Source: an uncultured Verrucomicrobiota bacterium | GTDB taxonomy: Bacteria; Verrucomicrobiota; Verrucomicrobiia; Limisphaerales; UBA9464 | DNA: 64,000 nucleotides | Direction of reading: 5' to 3' | Assembly: GCA_903907995.1 (NCBI GenBank) | Contig: CAIVQH010000054.1 | Span: 1 to 64,000 of the forward strand | Part shown: piece after piece, positions 25,764 through 35,153 of the stretch | Layout: each line of letters starts with the position of its first letter | Position numbering within the stretch: the first letter of the stretch is position 1 | The notes under the pieces: model-generated | Seen by the model: only the letters and a program-made list of their open reading frames with translations | Told to the model about the DNA's origin: nothing | Database searches by the model: none | Made by a program: the position numbers and the translations under genes

Positions 25764-28496
25764 TCAATCCGTCTGTTGTGGCGACGAGGAGAACAAATCC
25801 AACTGCGGCGGTGGCGCGATTTCCTTCAGCTTATCCCGTTCCGCCCGGTGCTTCCGGTTCTGAGCTTTGGGTTTTGAGCTTTGAGCTTCCACACCCTCTC
25901 CACCCAAAACGTGCTGCAGATTCAGCTCCGCCTCTTCCAGCACGCGCAAAATCTCTTTCGCGCGGTCAATCACCGGCTTGGGCACGCCCGCCAGACGGGC
26001 CACCTGGATGCCGTGGCTCTTGTCGGTCGCTCCCGGCTGCACCTTGCGCAGGAAGATGAGCTGGTCGTTCCACTCCCGCACCGCCACGTGGTAGTTGCGC
26101 ACCCGCGCCAAGGCGGGGGTCCCGGGTCCCGAGTCCCGGGTCCCAGGTCGGACCTCAGCGGCCGGCTCGCCCTCTGCCGACTCGGGACCTTGGACCTTGG
26201 ACCCGGGACTGCTCCCCAACTCCGTCAGCTCGTGATAATGGGTCGCAAAGAGCGTTTTCGCCCCGACCTGATGGTGCAGATGCTCGACGATGCTCCACGC
26301 CAGGCTCAGCCCGTCGAAGGTGCTCGTGCCGCGACCAATCTCATCGAGAATCACCAGGCTGCGGCGCGTGGCGTTGTTGAGGATGTTCGCCGCCTCGCTC
26401 ATCTCCACCATGAACGTGCTCTGGCCGCGCGCAAGATCATCGCTTGCCCCGATGCGCGTGAAGATGCGGTCGAGCAGGTCCACCCGCGCTGTGGCGGCGG
26501 GCAGGCAGCTGCCCGTATGCGCCAGCAGTGCCAACAGCGCCACCTGCCGGATGTAGGTGCTCTTGCCCGCCATGTTGGGTCCGGTGATGAGCGCGATCTG
26601 CTCGTGGACGAGATCCAGCGAAGTGTCGTTCGGAACGAAGCGCTCCTCGGTCATCGCCTGCTCCAGCACGGGATGGCGTCCATCGCGGAAATTCAGCGCA
26701 CCTTGGTCGCCGACTTCGGGCCGGGTCCAGTCGTGCAGGCGGGCAACCTCGGCAAACGCGGCCAGCACGTCGAGCTGGGCCAGCGCCCCGGCGGTCTGCT
26801 GGATGGGGCGCAGTTGCGCGAGCACTTCCTCGCGCACTTTCAGAAAGAGGTCGTACTCCAGCTTCGTCGCGCGCTCCTCGGCCCCGAGGATCTTTGACTC
26901 CATCGCCTTCAGCTCCTGGGTGATGAAGCGCTCGCCGTTGGCGACGGTCTGCTTGCGCACGTAGTCGCCAGGCACTTTGGCTAGGTTGGCCTTGGTGACC
27001 TCGATGTAGTAGCCGAAAACCGAGTTGAACCCGACCTTGAGTGAGGAAATGCCGGTGCGCGCGATCTCATCCTGCTGGAGCTTGGCCAGCCAGTCCTTAC
27101 CGCCGCGCGAGGCGGCCCGCAGTTCGTCCAGCTCCGGACTATAGCCGTCGCGGATGAGCCCGCCTTCCTTCACCGCCAGCGGCGGTTCGTCGGCAATGGC
27201 GCGGGCCAGCAGCTCCACCAGTGCCGGCAGTTCGCAAAGCTGACCGAACAGCTCCTCGTGCAACGATGGCAGCATCGACTCGACGGCGGCGGGCTCGGAA
27301 GCAATCAGCTGATCGCCCTCCGCAGCAAGCATTGGCCCCTGAACTTCCGCGCCGGTGGCGCGCAGCGTCGGAATCTGCTCCAACGCCAGCCGCAGCGCGA
27401 TGAGGTCACGCGCATTGCCGGAGCCCAGGCTGAGCCGGGCCAGCGTGCGTTCGAGATCGCGCACCTCCGTGAGGCGCGCCCGAAACGACTCCAGCGCGGA
27501 GGGATTCGCGAGCCAGGAGGCGACCGCATCCTGCCGGCGGCGGATCGGCCCGACCGCCGCGAGCGGCTGGGTGAGCCAGTCGCGCATGCGGCGGGCACCC
27601 ATTGGGGTGACCGTGCGGTTCAGGGCGGTGAAGAGTGTGGTGTTGCGCGCCGCGTCCCGGTGCAACGGCTCGAGAATTTCCAGGTTCCGCAGGGACGTGG
27701 CATCGAGCACCAGATAATCCGCCACCTGGTAAAAGCCCAGCCGGGTGAGGTGCGCGAGATCACGCCGCAGATGTTGTGTGAGATAGTGCAGAACCGCCCC
27801 GGCGGCCCCGATGGCCGCGTTCCGTCCACGAAGGCCGTAGCCATCCAGCGAGGCCACCTTGAAGTGCTCCCGCAGCGTGAACACCGCTGTCTCGGGCTGA
27901 AACGTCCAGTCGTCGTAGGCGTTGAACTGGGTGCGCACACCCGCGAGCTGCTCCGCCAGTGCGCGCGCTTCGGCGGGCAGGATCAGTTCGGCGGGACGCA
28001 GCCGGTCCAGCTCGGCAAGCACCCCCTTCAAATCGTCGAGTTCCGTCACGCGGAAATCGCCGGTGGTAAGGTCCACGACGGCGAGACCGAAGGTCCTTCC
28101 CTGCGCAAACACGGACGCGAGGAAGTTGTTCCGTTCGGCCTGCAGCAGGCGTTCGTCGAAGTGTGTGCCCGGCGAGAGGATCGCGGTGACCTCGCGCGTC
28201 ACGAGCTTGCCGGGCTTCGCCTCCTCGGCCTGGTCGCAGATCGCAACCTTGCGGCCGTGCTTGAGCAGGCGGCTGATGTAACCGTTGGCCGCATGATGCG
28301 GCAGCCCGCACATGGGGATGCCGTTGCGCTTGGTGAGCGCGAGGTTGATGAGCTGCGAGCCGATGACCGCATCCTCGAAGAACATCTCGTAGAAATCGCC
28401 GAGGCGGAACAGCAGCAGCGCATCCTTCGGCAACTCCGACTTGATGCGGCGGTACTGCGCCATCATCGGTGTGAGTTGTGGTTCGGCGGCGGCCAT
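25764..28496 (-). CDS. mutS: DNA mismatch repair protein MutS with two repeat-derived insertions
   Basis: 910 residues. It recognises mispairs and small loops and starts mismatch repair. The mismatch-reading Phe and Glu are in LGDFYEMFFED (residues ~32-42). The ATPase end has Walker A GPNMAGKSTYIRQ, Walker B LVILDEIGRGTSTFDG and TLFATHYHEL. Two segments are not MutS-like. About 33 residues after HYHELTEL (around residues 760-794), rich in Gly/Pro/Ser/Glu, are encoded by a word-repeat element. A short SSKPKAQNRKH stretch near residues 868-881 is encoded by a second one. Both keep the frame and lie in surface or linker regions, so function may be preserved. The conserved GIQVARLAGVP helix follows the first insertion intact. 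No mutL is adjacent. Confidence 0.95.
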   Translation of the reverse strand: MAAAEPQLTPMMAQYRRIKSELPKDALLLFRLGDFYEMFFEDAVIGSQLINLALTKRNGIPMCGLPHHAANGYISRLLKHGRKVAICDQAEEAKPGKLVTREVTAILSPGTHFDERLLQAERNNFLASVFAQGRTFGLAVVDLTTGDFRVTELDDLKGVLAELDRLRPAELILPAEARALAEQLAGVRTQFNAYDDWTFQPETAVFTLREHFKVASLDGYGLRGRNAAIGAAGAVLHYLTQHLRRDLAHLTRLGFYQVADYLVLDATSLRNLEILEPLHRDAARNTTLFTALNRTVTPMGARRMRDWLTQPLAAVGPIRRRQDAVASWLANPSALESFRARLTEVRDLERTLARLSLGSGNARDLIALRLALEQIPTLRATGAEVQGPMLAAEGDQLIASEPAAVESMLPSLHEELFGQLCELPALVELLARAIADEPPLAVKEGGLIRDGYSPELDELRAASRGGKDWLAKLQQDEIARTGISSLKVGFNSVFGYYIEVTKANLAKVPGDYVRKQTVANGERFITQELKAMESKILGAEERATKLEYDLFLKVREEVLAQLRPIQQTAGALAQLDVLAAFAEVARLHDWTRPEVGDQGALNFRDGRHPVLEQAMTEERFVPNDTSLDLVHEQIALITGPNMAGKSTYIRQVALLALLAHTGSCLPAATARVDLLDRIFTRIGASDDLARGQSTFMVEMSEAANILNNATRRSLVILDEIGRGTSTFDGLSLAWSIVEHLHHQVGAKTLFATHYHELTELGSSPGSKVQGPESAEGEPAAEVRPGTRDSGPGTPALARVRNYHVAVREWNDQLIFLRKVQPGATDKSHGIQVARLAGVPKPVIDRAKEILRVLEEAELNLQHVLGGEGVEAQSSKPKAQNRKHRAERDKLKEIAPPPQLDLFSSSPQQTD
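25858..25893. repeat. Word repeat inside the mutS 3' region
   Basis: On the plus strand the words TTCTGAGCTTTGGG, TTTTGAGCTTTGAGCTTCC repeat the core (T)GAGCTTT. It is read in frame by mutS on the other strand as AQSSKPKAQN, just before the conserved-type C-terminal tail. Confidence 0.55.
26115..26211. repeat. Inverted word repeat inserted in frame in mutS
   Basis: The left part repeats GGGTCCC(G/A)(G/A)GTCCC words (26116-26150). The right part, 26180-26211, carries the complementary CTCGGGACCTTGGACCTTGG words. The element has the same build as the intergenic word repeats in this window but lies wholly in the mutS reading frame, adding about 33 residues between the HYHEL motif and RVRNYHV. 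Confidence 0.65.
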
Positions 28497-28715
28497 GTAT
28501 GCCTCACACTAGAAAGCCGGAACGCGGACGCAAAGCCCGCAAACGGTCGGCGGCCGGGGCGATTGGAAAAAAAATTGCGGCCAAAAAAGCGAAAACACTT
28601 TTCGTCAAGTCACTCTGCCATTACAAACTCGTGAAAACTTCAATTGATTCCCAATATGCCTCAACGGCCGAACGGCACTCTGTTCGCCCCAGCACCCGAG
28701 GGGAGGTGACACGAC

Positions 28716-28793
28716 ATGGCAGCCAAGAAAGCTCCTGCAAAAAAACCCGCCGCGAAACCCGCCGCGAAGAAACCCGCCGCAAAGAAAAAGTAA
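28716..28793 (+). CDS. Basic Ala/Lys/Pro micropeptide (25 residues)
   Basis: The frame MAAKKAPAKKPAAKPAAKKP continues AAKKK and stops at TAA 28791. Ten of 25 residues are Lys and the rest are Ala and Pro apart from Met, like the tail of histone H1 or chlamydial Hc-type proteins. Three points make it a real gene: a near-perfect Shine-Dalgarno GGGAGGTGA (28701-28709) six bases before the ATG, far stronger than before neighbouring genes; a clean stop; and a strong terminator 17 bases later. It probably binds nucleic acid (nucleoid, RNA or ribosome). Bases 28497-28700 upstream hold A-rich sequence but no gene that I trust. Confidence 0.7.
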   Translation: MAAKKAPAKKPAAKPAAKKPAAKKK

Positions 28794-28810
28794 TTTGCGC
28801 CTAACCCATC

Positions 28811-28862
28811 GGGGCGAAAGCACACCGCACTTCGCGGAACGCTTTCGCCCCTTTCACTTTTC
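28811..28862 (+). terminator. Terminator of the basic micropeptide gene
   Basis: GGGGCGAAAGC (28811-28821) pairs perfectly with GCTTTCGCCCC (28841-28851) over a 19-base loop, followed by TTTCACTTTT. The stem is 11 bp, among the strongest in the window. Confidence 0.85.
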
Positions 28863-28923
28863 CGCCCGCCGGGCGCATTTCTTCGCTGTCAACGCGCCCC
28901 GTTCCGGGCCAAATCCACCGCAC

Positions 28924-29649
28924 ATGGCTCGTCTGGTCTTCGACATTGAAACATCCGCCCTCGGTCTGGAGCACTTCGACGAGGGGCAGCAGGAGTACCT
29001 CTTCCGCGAGGCCGGCCGCCTGCCCGACCCCGAGGCGCAGGCGAAGAAGCGCGCCGAGATTTCGCAGATGTTCAACCTGTGGCCCTTCACCGCGCAGGTC
29101 GTGTGCATTGCGATGGTCAATGCCGACACGGGGCGCGGGCAGGTGCTCTACCAGTCCGACGACTTCGAGGAGGAGCCCGAGGAAGCGGAGGCTGCGGCGG
29201 TCGAGTTTGCGCCCCAGCCGGATGAGGGCGAACTGCTCACCGCCTTCTGGGATGTCGCCAAACGCTACGACAGCATCGTCACCTTCAACGGGCGCGGCTT
29301 CGACGTGCCGTTCCTCTACCTGCGCTCGGCGCTGCTCAACGTGCCCATCTCGCGCAAGGACTGGCTGGGCTACCGCTACAACACCGAGCCGCACTGCGAC
29401 CTCGCGGAGCAGTTCTCGTTCTACAACGTGAGCGGCAAGGAGGGCGCGGCGCGGAAGTTCAACCTCGATTTCTACTGCAAGGCCTTCGGCATCCCCTCGC
29501 CCAAGGCGCAGGGCATCACCGGCCTCGACGTGAACGACCTGCTCGCCGAAGGCCGGCACCGCGAAATCGCCGAGTACTGCCTGCGCGACGTCGAGGCGAC
29601 GGTGGAGCTGTACAAGATCTGGAAGGAACGCCTGGCGGGGATCAAGTGA
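28924..29649 (+). CDS. Predicted 3'-5' exonuclease (DEDDy, PolB-exonuclease-like)
   Basis: 241 residues resembling the exonuclease domain of family B DNA polymerases as a free protein (YprB/PolB_exo_2 type). The four acidic residues of a DEDD nuclease are visible: Asp and Glu in LVFDIETSALG, Asp in FNGRGFDVPFLYLRS, and the final Asp in YCLRDVEATVEL with Tyr four residues ahead (DEDDy subclass). It should trim 3' ends of DNA or RNA with two metal ions. An acidic low-complexity stretch (DDFEEEPEEAEAAAVE) sits in a loop. Start at 28924 because MARLVFDIET puts the first Asp at its normal place. Confidence 0.8.
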   Translation: MARLVFDIETSALGLEHFDEGQQEYLFREAGRLPDPEAQAKKRAEISQMFNLWPFTAQVVCIAMVNADTGRGQVLYQSDDFEEEPEEAEAAAVEFAPQPDEGELLTAFWDVAKRYDSIVTFNGRGFDVPFLYLRSALLNVPISRKDWLGYRYNTEPHCDLAEQFSFYNVSGKEGAARKFNLDFYCKAFGIPSPKAQGITGLDVNDLLAEGRHREIAEYCLRDVEATVELYKIWKERLAGIK

Positions 29650-29672
29650 GAGGGCCTTGCCGGCCGTCTGAA

Positions 29673-31016
29673 TCACTCTCCGATCTTCGGCAGGGCGATC
29701 TCGACGGCATCGCGCACCATCTTCCATTGATCGTTTTGCAAGGCCCGCAACTGCGGCAGGGCGGGACGCGCTGCCGGGCCCAGTTTACCCAGCAGCTCAG
29801 CTGCCTTGGCGCGAACATTGGGGCTGGGGTGTGCCAGGGCTTCGGTGATTGGCAACCACGTTTGCACCTCATCGGCACCAAGCGATGAGAGACCGATGAG
29901 GGCGCCCCACGCCGCCGTGGCATTGTCGCTGGCGACCAGCGCCTCGGCCGCCGCCAGACGAATGGAGGGCGGCTGGGATGGGTTCTGCGAAAACAAGGTT
30001 TTCAAAGCTTCCAAGGCAGCACTCTGCGTCGGTGACTGATGTAGTGCGACCCGACGCAATTCCGGGACAAACCCAGCCATTACTGAAGCGTCCGAATTGA
30101 CGACAAGATTGAGCGCCACCCAGCGTTCGTTGGCATCATCCGAAGCGAACTCCTTCCGAAAGGGTTCTATCCGCTCGGACGTCAACTGATCCGCGTAATT
30201 CAGGCCACGGATGGCAGCCTGCGCCGTCTCATGATCTTCGTGCAGTGCCGGCCAGAGATTGGTCGCCAGCTCCGGCTGGTGTAGGGCAAACAAACCGATC
30301 ACGGGCAGGATCACAATGCGCCTCGGTTTCGAGACCTTGCGCAGCAGTTCCAGCATTCGCCCGGCGGATTGGGAACTTTGCGGGTCAATCTGACCGATGG
30401 CATACGCCAAATCCCAGACCAGATCGCCCCGGTCGCTTTCCAGGCGCCGGAACAGCATCGGCACGGCCCCAACCGCGCCTTCACGAAGATTGGCCAGAGC
30501 CTCAATCCCCTCGGTGGCGTATTCTCTGCGGCCCGATTCGGCCAGCCCGATCAGTTCAGGCAGGATGGGAGTGACGGTGTTCCCGTATTCGGTGCGCAGA
30601 ATCATCATCGTCTCATTGAAGCGATTTTCGCGCTGGCCCCAACCTTCCTCCAAGCGCGGCTGAAGTTTGTCGATGGCAGCCTGCAAAGCGGACGGACGCC
30701 GGCCATAACCTGACCGCATCCACTCCCGAAAACGTATCTCCCCATCCGAGGGCCGGCCGGTGATAGCGCTTCTGATCACCCGCCAAAACCGTTCCTCACC
30801 GATCTGAGCGCGCACTTCTTCGGGACTGCGGTGTGGGCCCGCGAAGACTTGCTGATGGATCAGTTCGCTGTCACTGTCGCTTCCGTCCGAAGCAGGCGAA
30901 AACCAATGGAGCGCCGCAAATCCTGTTACCGCCAGAAACCCAAACACCAGCAACGGAACCAGCCACCACCGCAGCCAGCGGCGTGGACGGTTTGGAGCCA
31001 GGACAGCCATGGCCAC
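29673..31016 (-). CDS. Membrane-anchored HEAT-repeat protein
   Basis: 447 residues. A single membrane span near residues 17-37 (WWLVPLLVFGFLAVTGFAALHWF) follows a basic N-terminus, so the rest is probably outside the membrane. From about residue 120 to the end there are helical repeats of HEAT type, clearest at PNVRAKAAELLGKLGPAARPALPQLRAL and IEALANLREGAVGAVPMLFRRL. Such proteins are scaffolds and are common in Verrucomicrobiota and Planctomycetota. No enzyme motif. The ATG follows the stop of the upstream ABC ATPase gene immediately (31017/31016), so the two are probably one transcript. Function unknown. Confidence 0.75.
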   Translation of the reverse strand: MAMAVLAPNRPRRWLRWWLVPLLVFGFLAVTGFAALHWFSPASDGSDSDSELIHQQVFAGPHRSPEEVRAQIGEERFWRVIRSAITGRPSDGEIRFREWMRSGYGRRPSALQAAIDKLQPRLEEGWGQRENRFNETMMILRTEYGNTVTPILPELIGLAESGRREYATEGIEALANLREGAVGAVPMLFRRLESDRGDLVWDLAYAIGQIDPQSSQSAGRMLELLRKVSKPRRIVILPVIGLFALHQPELATNLWPALHEDHETAQAAIRGLNYADQLTSERIEPFRKEFASDDANERWVALNLVVNSDASVMAGFVPELRRVALHQSPTQSAALEALKTLFSQNPSQPPSIRLAAAEALVASDNATAAWGALIGLSSLGADEVQTWLPITEALAHPSPNVRAKAAELLGKLGPAARPALPQLRALQNDQWKMVRDAVEIALPKIGE

Positions 31017-32507
31017 TCAGCCGGGGTTCACGCCCGCCATCAGCCGCATGAGAGCAGGCTGGGTCGCCTCGGCGCGATGCAGCACGCCGGCGACCTGGCC
31101 ACCGCGCATCACCAGGATGCGCCGGCTCAGGTTCATCACCTCGGGCAGCTCGCTGGAGATGACCAGCAGCGCGAGACCGGCGCAGGCCAGCTCGTCGAGC
31201 AGCTTGTGAATCTCCGCCTTCGCGCCGACATCCACCCCGCGCGTCGGCTCGTCCACAATGAGCACGCCACACTCGCGCGCCACCCATTTGGCCAGGGCGA
31301 TCTTCTGCTGGTTGCCACCGCTCAGGCCCGCGATCACCGCCTCCAGCGAGGGCGTCTTCACCCGCAGGCGGTCGGCGTAACGCTGCGCCATCACCTGCTC
31401 CTCCTTGCGCCGGATGAAACCGAAGCTCACCAGCTTGCCGAGCGCGGCCAGGGAGGTGTTTTCGCGGCAGTTCATGGAGAGCACGAGACCGAGGCGCTTG
31501 CGGTCCTCCGGCAGCAGGCCGATGCCGGCTCCGAGTGCCGCCTGCACGTCGCCGAGAGGCAGCTCACGACCTCGGACAAACACGCGCCCGGTCGCATTGG
31601 GATCAAGGCCGAAGACCGCCTGCGCGACTTCGCTGCGGCCCGCCCCGACAAGGCCGGCGAATCCCAGTACTTCTCCCGCCCGCAGCGTGAAGCTCACGTC
31701 GCGGAACTTGCCGGGAGAACTCAGCCCCTCGACGCGCAGCATCTCCTCGCCGGGCTCATGGGTCAGATGGGCCGGTTCATGCGTGAGCACTTCGCGCCCG
31801 ATCATCTGGTGGATGACCCGCTCCTGGTTGGTGTCCGGTATCCTCTCCGTCGCCACGTGCCGCCCGTCGCGCAGCACGGTGATGTCGTCGCAGAGCCGGA
31901 AAATTTCCTCCATCCGATGCGACACATATAGCACGGTGATGCCCCGCGCCTTGAGATCGCCGAGCAGCTTGAACAGGTGCTCGCTCTCGGCGGTGGAGAG
32001 CGAACTGGTCGGCTCGTCGAACACGATCACCTGCGCGCCCGTGCCGACAGCAGCGGCGATCTGCACCAGTTGCTCCTGGCCGGTCGAGAGCTGGCCGATG
32101 GGCTGATTCACATCGAAACTCGCACCGATCTCCGCCAGCATCGCGCGCGCGCGGGCGCACATGGCCGCACGATCCACCCAGCCGGCCTTCGATGGCATGT
32201 CGCCCAGGCAGAGGTTTTCCGCGATCGAGAGATTGGGGCAGAAGGCCAGCTCCTGATGCACCATCGCAATGCCGAGCCGGCGGGCGTGCAACGGGTCCGT
32301 CGGGGCGATGGCGCTGTCTTCGAGGCGGATTTCCCCGCCATCCGCCGTGTAAACGCCGGCCAGGATCTTGCCGAGCGTGCTCTTCCCCGCCCCGTTCTCC
32401 CCCATCAGCGCGTGGCAGCTGCCGCGCTCGACGCTGAAGCTCACGCCATCCAGCGCCTGCACGCCGGGGAAACGCTTGGTGATGCCGGTGAAATTCAGGA
32501 AGGCCAT
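31017..32507 (-). CDS. Sugar ABC transporter ATP-binding protein (RbsA/MglA type, two NBDs)
   Basis: 496 residues with two fused nucleotide-binding domains, the layout of importers for ribose, galactose, xylose or inositol. NBD1 has Walker A MGENGAGKST, signature LSTGQEQLVQ and Walker B VIVFDEPTSSLS. NBD2 has the degenerate Walker A GLVGAGRSE, signature LSGGNQQKI and LIVDEPTRGVDVG. Its permease and binding protein are not adjacent. The only matching partners in this window are at 55764-57871, 23 kb away, which lack an ATPase. It sits between a prepilin gene and a HEAT-repeat gene, downstream of L-fuconate dehydratase. Substrate not determined. Confidence 0.9.
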   Translation of the reverse strand: MAFLNFTGITKRFPGVQALDGVSFSVERGSCHALMGENGAGKSTLGKILAGVYTADGGEIRLEDSAIAPTDPLHARRLGIAMVHQELAFCPNLSIAENLCLGDMPSKAGWVDRAAMCARARAMLAEIGASFDVNQPIGQLSTGQEQLVQIAAAVGTGAQVIVFDEPTSSLSTAESEHLFKLLGDLKARGITVLYVSHRMEEIFRLCDDITVLRDGRHVATERIPDTNQERVIHQMIGREVLTHEPAHLTHEPGEEMLRVEGLSSPGKFRDVSFTLRAGEVLGFAGLVGAGRSEVAQAVFGLDPNATGRVFVRGRELPLGDVQAALGAGIGLLPEDRKRLGLVLSMNCRENTSLAALGKLVSFGFIRRKEEQVMAQRYADRLRVKTPSLEAVIAGLSGGNQQKIALAKWVARECGVLIVDEPTRGVDVGAKAEIHKLLDELACAGLALLVISSELPEVMNLSRRILVMRGGQVAGVLHRAEATQPALMRLMAGVNPG

Positions 32508-32604
32508 GGTGGACGAAGAATCTTAGCCAGACCGGAAGGATACGCCACGAAGAATGCGCCCGCCGATCACCCCAAAAGAATCGCCCCGGGCAACGGATCA
32601 ACGT

Positions 32605-33522
32605 TCACGGCGCGATTTCCGAGGCGTCCAGCTTCGCATTGCTGACCGGACCATCCCAGCGCTTGCTGGTATTGGCCGGGATGGTGGTGCCGCTGAATAC
32701 GTTGTAGAACTGCCCCCAAATGAGCTGGCTCGGCTTGGTGCCGGCGGAATGGCCATCCACAAAAACGGTGTTCACCCGCTGGTTGTGTTTCTTCATCTGC
32801 GATTGGAACCGGAAGTTCTCATTCCCGGTGGCGGTGGTCGCATTGGGGAAGGAACCGCCGGCCCAATAGTCGTCCAACCAGGCCGCATCCGCCTTTTCAT
32901 TGCCGACACCGCCGCCGATGTCCTTCGGATTGTCGGTCCCGTTCACCTCGGTCACCGCCAGCACCTCCGACGGGCGCTCAACGCTCGAGGCTTTGAAGTT
33001 CCTGGGCGGAGAGCCATTCCCGCCGAAGACGCCCAGATAGTTGAATCCGTAGGAAAGGAACCCCGTGATCGCCGGGTTGAACTCGCCCGGCTCGGACTTG
33101 TAGGTGAGCCCGCGCCGCTTTTTGGGACAAACCCAGACCTTCGGGCTGCCCGTGTAGTTGGACATCACGCTGGCCGGGGTGCGCAGCCACTCGCCGCCGG
33201 AGTTCAGACCCCGCGAATTCTTGTAGGGGCCGCCCGCCCACCACTGGTTCGGAAAGACGTCCAGGTTGTCACCGGAATACATGAGCATCGCCAGGCCGAT
33301 CTGGTGGGTGTTGCTCAGGCACGCGGCACTGTTGCCCTTGTCCTTCGCCTTGCTCAACGCCGGCAACAGCATGCCGGCCAGGATCGCGATGATGGCGATC
33401 ACCACCAGCAGCTCGATCAGGGTGAAGCCACGGGTCCGGGCCTGGCAGTCGGTCCTGCGAGATTTGCCGGCCGACACACCATCGGAATGGCAGGACGCCG
33501 GATCAACCAGGGGGGAGTGCAT
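32605..33522 (-). CDS. Prepilin-type protein with H-X9-DG tail
   Basis: 305 residues. A 31-residue basic leader precedes the processing site [20 protein letters not shown]. The helix ends [25 protein letters not shown]. Near residue 250 the tail motif [13 protein letters not shown] fits the H-X9-DG pattern used to define this prepilin class. Expected to be an inner-membrane pseudopilin after cleavage. It is not closely similar to the pair at 7682-9441 outside the leader. Placed between the fucD-like gene and a sugar ABC ATPase on the same strand; a shared role is possible but not shown. Confidence 0.85.
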   Translation of the reverse strand: MHSPLVDPASCHSDGVSAGKSRRTDCQARTRGFTLIELLVVIAIIAILAGMLLPALSKAKDKGNSAACLSNTHQIGLAMLMYSGDNLDVFPNQWWAGGPYKNSRGLNSGGEWLRTPASVMSNYTGSPKVWVCPKKRRGLTYKSEPGEFNPAITGFLSYGFNYLGVFGGNGSPPRNFKASSVERPSEVLAVTEVNGTDNPKDIGGGVGNEKADAAWLDDYWAGGSFPNATTATGNENFRFQSQMKKHNQRVNTVFVDGHSAGTKPSQLIWGQFYNVFSGTTIPANTSKRWDGPVSNAKLDASEIAP

Positions 33523-33569
33523 GCCTGTTTCTCCCCCGCCGGACCGAAACTGGCAAGCCCCGTGGCGTT

Positions 33570-33661
33570 CGTAATCGTGATCTTGATCATAATCTTACTC
33601 AGTGCGGCAAAGACGCGGAAGCAGGCGAGTAAGCGCAGGATTACGCTTACGATTGGGATTA
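33570..33661. repeat. Inverted word repeat that supplies the fucD-like stop codon
   Basis: The left part GTAATCGTGATCTTGATCAT+AATCTTAC (33570-33598) and the right part GGATTACGCTTACGATTGGG+ATTA (33638-33661) share AATC/GATT words in opposite sense. The last bases are the TAA stop of the L-fuconate dehydratase gene read on the minus strand. Confidence 0.5.
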
Positions 33662-34969
33662 GGGTGCTGCGCCACGCCACGCGGCCCCATTCGGGTAGGC
33701 AAACTCCGCGCGGCTGGCGGCGAGTATCTCGGTGCTGTAGCCGGGCAGCTGCGGCACCAGGTAGCGGGCGTTCCGGATGCGGCAGGGTTCGGCGAAGTGT
33801 TCGTGCAGATGGTCCACGAACTCGCAGACGCGACCCTCCCACGAGCCGCTCACGCTGATGAAATCCACCATCGAAAGGTGCTGCACAAACTCGCAGAGAC
33901 CGACCCCGCCGGCGTGCGGGCATACGGGCACACCGAACTTGGCGGCGAGCAGCAGCACGGCGAGGTTCTCGTTCACACCCCCGAGCCGGCACGAGTCGAT
34001 CTGGCAGAAAGCGATCGCGCGGGCCTGCAACAGCTGCTTGAAGAGAATGCGGTTCATGCCGTGTTCGCCGGTGGCCACCCCGATGCCAAGCGGCTCCATG
34101 GCGCGAGCAATCGCGGCATGACCCAGCACGTCGTCCGGCGAAGTCGGCTCCTCGATCCACCACGGTTGGAAGCGCGCCAGCTCCTTCATCCAGGCAATGG
34201 CCTGCGGCACGTCCCAGACCTGGTTGGCATCCACCATCAGCTTCCGTTCCCAGCCGATCTCTTCCCGGATGATGGTCAGACGACGCACGTCATCGGCCAG
34301 ATTGCGACCGACCTTCACCTTGATGTGCGACCAGCCCTCGGCGACGGCCTCGCGGCAAAGGCGGCGGATCTTGTCGTCCGGATAGCCGAGCCAGCCGGCG
34401 CTCGTGGTGTAGGCAGGATAGCCCTCGGCCTCGAGCTGGGCCACGCGGGCGGCCTTGGTCGGCGCCTGTTGCTGGAGCAACGCCAGCGCTTCCTCAGGTG
34501 TGAGCGCGTCGGTGAGGTAGCGAAAATCCACGCAACGGACGAACTCCTCCGGTGTGAAATCCGCGACCAGCCGCCAGAGCGGTTTGCCAACGGACCTGGC
34601 GTAGAGGTCCCACAGCGCATTCACGATGGCCGCGAGCGCGAGATGCACCGCGCCCTTGTCGGGCCCGATCCACCGGAGCTGCGAATCGTTGTTCAGCGAA
34701 TGCCAGAACGCCCCGGGATTCGCGCTGAACTCCTCCAGCGTACGACCCACGATCAGATGCTCATGAGCGCGAATGGCGGCGCAGACGATCTCGTTGCCGC
34801 GACCGATCGTGAACGACGAACCGTGGCCCTCCAAAGGCGGCGCATCGGTGTGCAGCACGACGTACGCCGACGAATAATCCGGGTCGGGGTTCATTGCATC
34901 CGAGCCGTCCAGCTCGCGCGAGGTGGGGAAGCGGATGTCTTCGATGGTCAGACCGGTGATACGGGGCAT
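33659..34969 (-). CDS. L-fuconate dehydratase (enolase superfamily)
   Basis: 436 residues. It dehydrates L-fuconate to 2-keto-3-deoxy-L-fuconate in oxidative fucose breakdown. The N-terminus has the FucD signature [17 protein letters not shown] and [13 protein letters not shown]. The catalytic set is complete: Lys-x-Lys in HIKVKVGRN, metal ligands Asp in MVDANQVWD, Glu in WWIEEPTSP and Glu in ATGEHGMNR, and the general-base His in [12 protein letters not shown] 34969 gives [16 protein letters not shown] longer start at 35017 would encode a tail from the GAACGTTGAAC word repeat and is rejected. Other fucose genes are not seen nearby, though the adjacent sugar ABC ATPase may be linked. Confidence 0.9.
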   Translation of the reverse strand: MPRITGLTIEDIRFPTSRELDGSDAMNPDPDYSSAYVVLHTDAPPLEGHGSSFTIGRGNEIVCAAIRAHEHLIVGRTLEEFSANPGAFWHSLNNDSQLRWIGPDKGAVHLALAAIVNALWDLYARSVGKPLWRLVADFTPEEFVRCVDFRYLTDALTPEEALALLQQQAPTKAARVAQLEAEGYPAYTTSAGWLGYPDDKIRRLCREAVAEGWSHIKVKVGRNLADDVRRLTIIREEIGWERKLMVDANQVWDVPQAIAWMKELARFQPWWIEEPTSPDDVLGHAAIARAMEPLGIGVATGEHGMNRILFKQLLQARAIAFCQIDSCRLGGVNENLAVLLLAAKFGVPVCPHAGGVGLCEFVQHLSMVDFISVSGSWEGRVCEFVDHLHEHFAEPCRIRNARYLVPQLPGYSTEILAASRAEFAYPNGAAWRGAAP

Positions 34970-34984
34970 GGTGCGTGTGGCTGC

Positions 34985-35026
34985 CTGAACGTTGAACGTC
35001 GAACGTTGAACGATCAACGTTCAAAG
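34985..35026. repeat. GAACGTT word repeat upstream of the fucD-like gene
   Basis: CTGAACGTTGAACGTCGAAC followed by GTTGAACGATCAACGTTCAA repeats the word GAACGTT four times with one inverted copy. It fills the short gap before the plus-strand glycosyltransferase and could hide a promoter for the minus-strand gene. Confidence 0.6.
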
Positions 35027-35153
35027 AGCGGCCAAGGGCGACGGCCTGTCCGATCGGGTGTGCCTAACGCCCCGCGACCGGCCGCAAGTTCCCTTTGCCT
35101 GCTCCCGCCTCCCGAAGCCAAGCTGCGCGGGTGCCACGGGCGACAAACCTGCC

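Noticed and set aside
26115-26211. The mutS repeat as a CRISPR fragment
   Set aside because: Words are degenerate, unevenly spaced and inverted, with no spacer-repeat period and no cas genes.
28499-28804. A longer Lys/Arg-rich open frame covering the basic micropeptide in another frame
   Set aside because: It runs through the strong ribosome binding site and terminator region in a different frame and its composition is a by-product of the A-rich DNA; the short frame has the proper SD and stop.
34970-35017. A 16-residue N-terminal extension of the fucD-like protein
   Set aside because: It is coded by the GAACGTT word repeat and has no counterpart in the family; ATG 34969 fits homologues.
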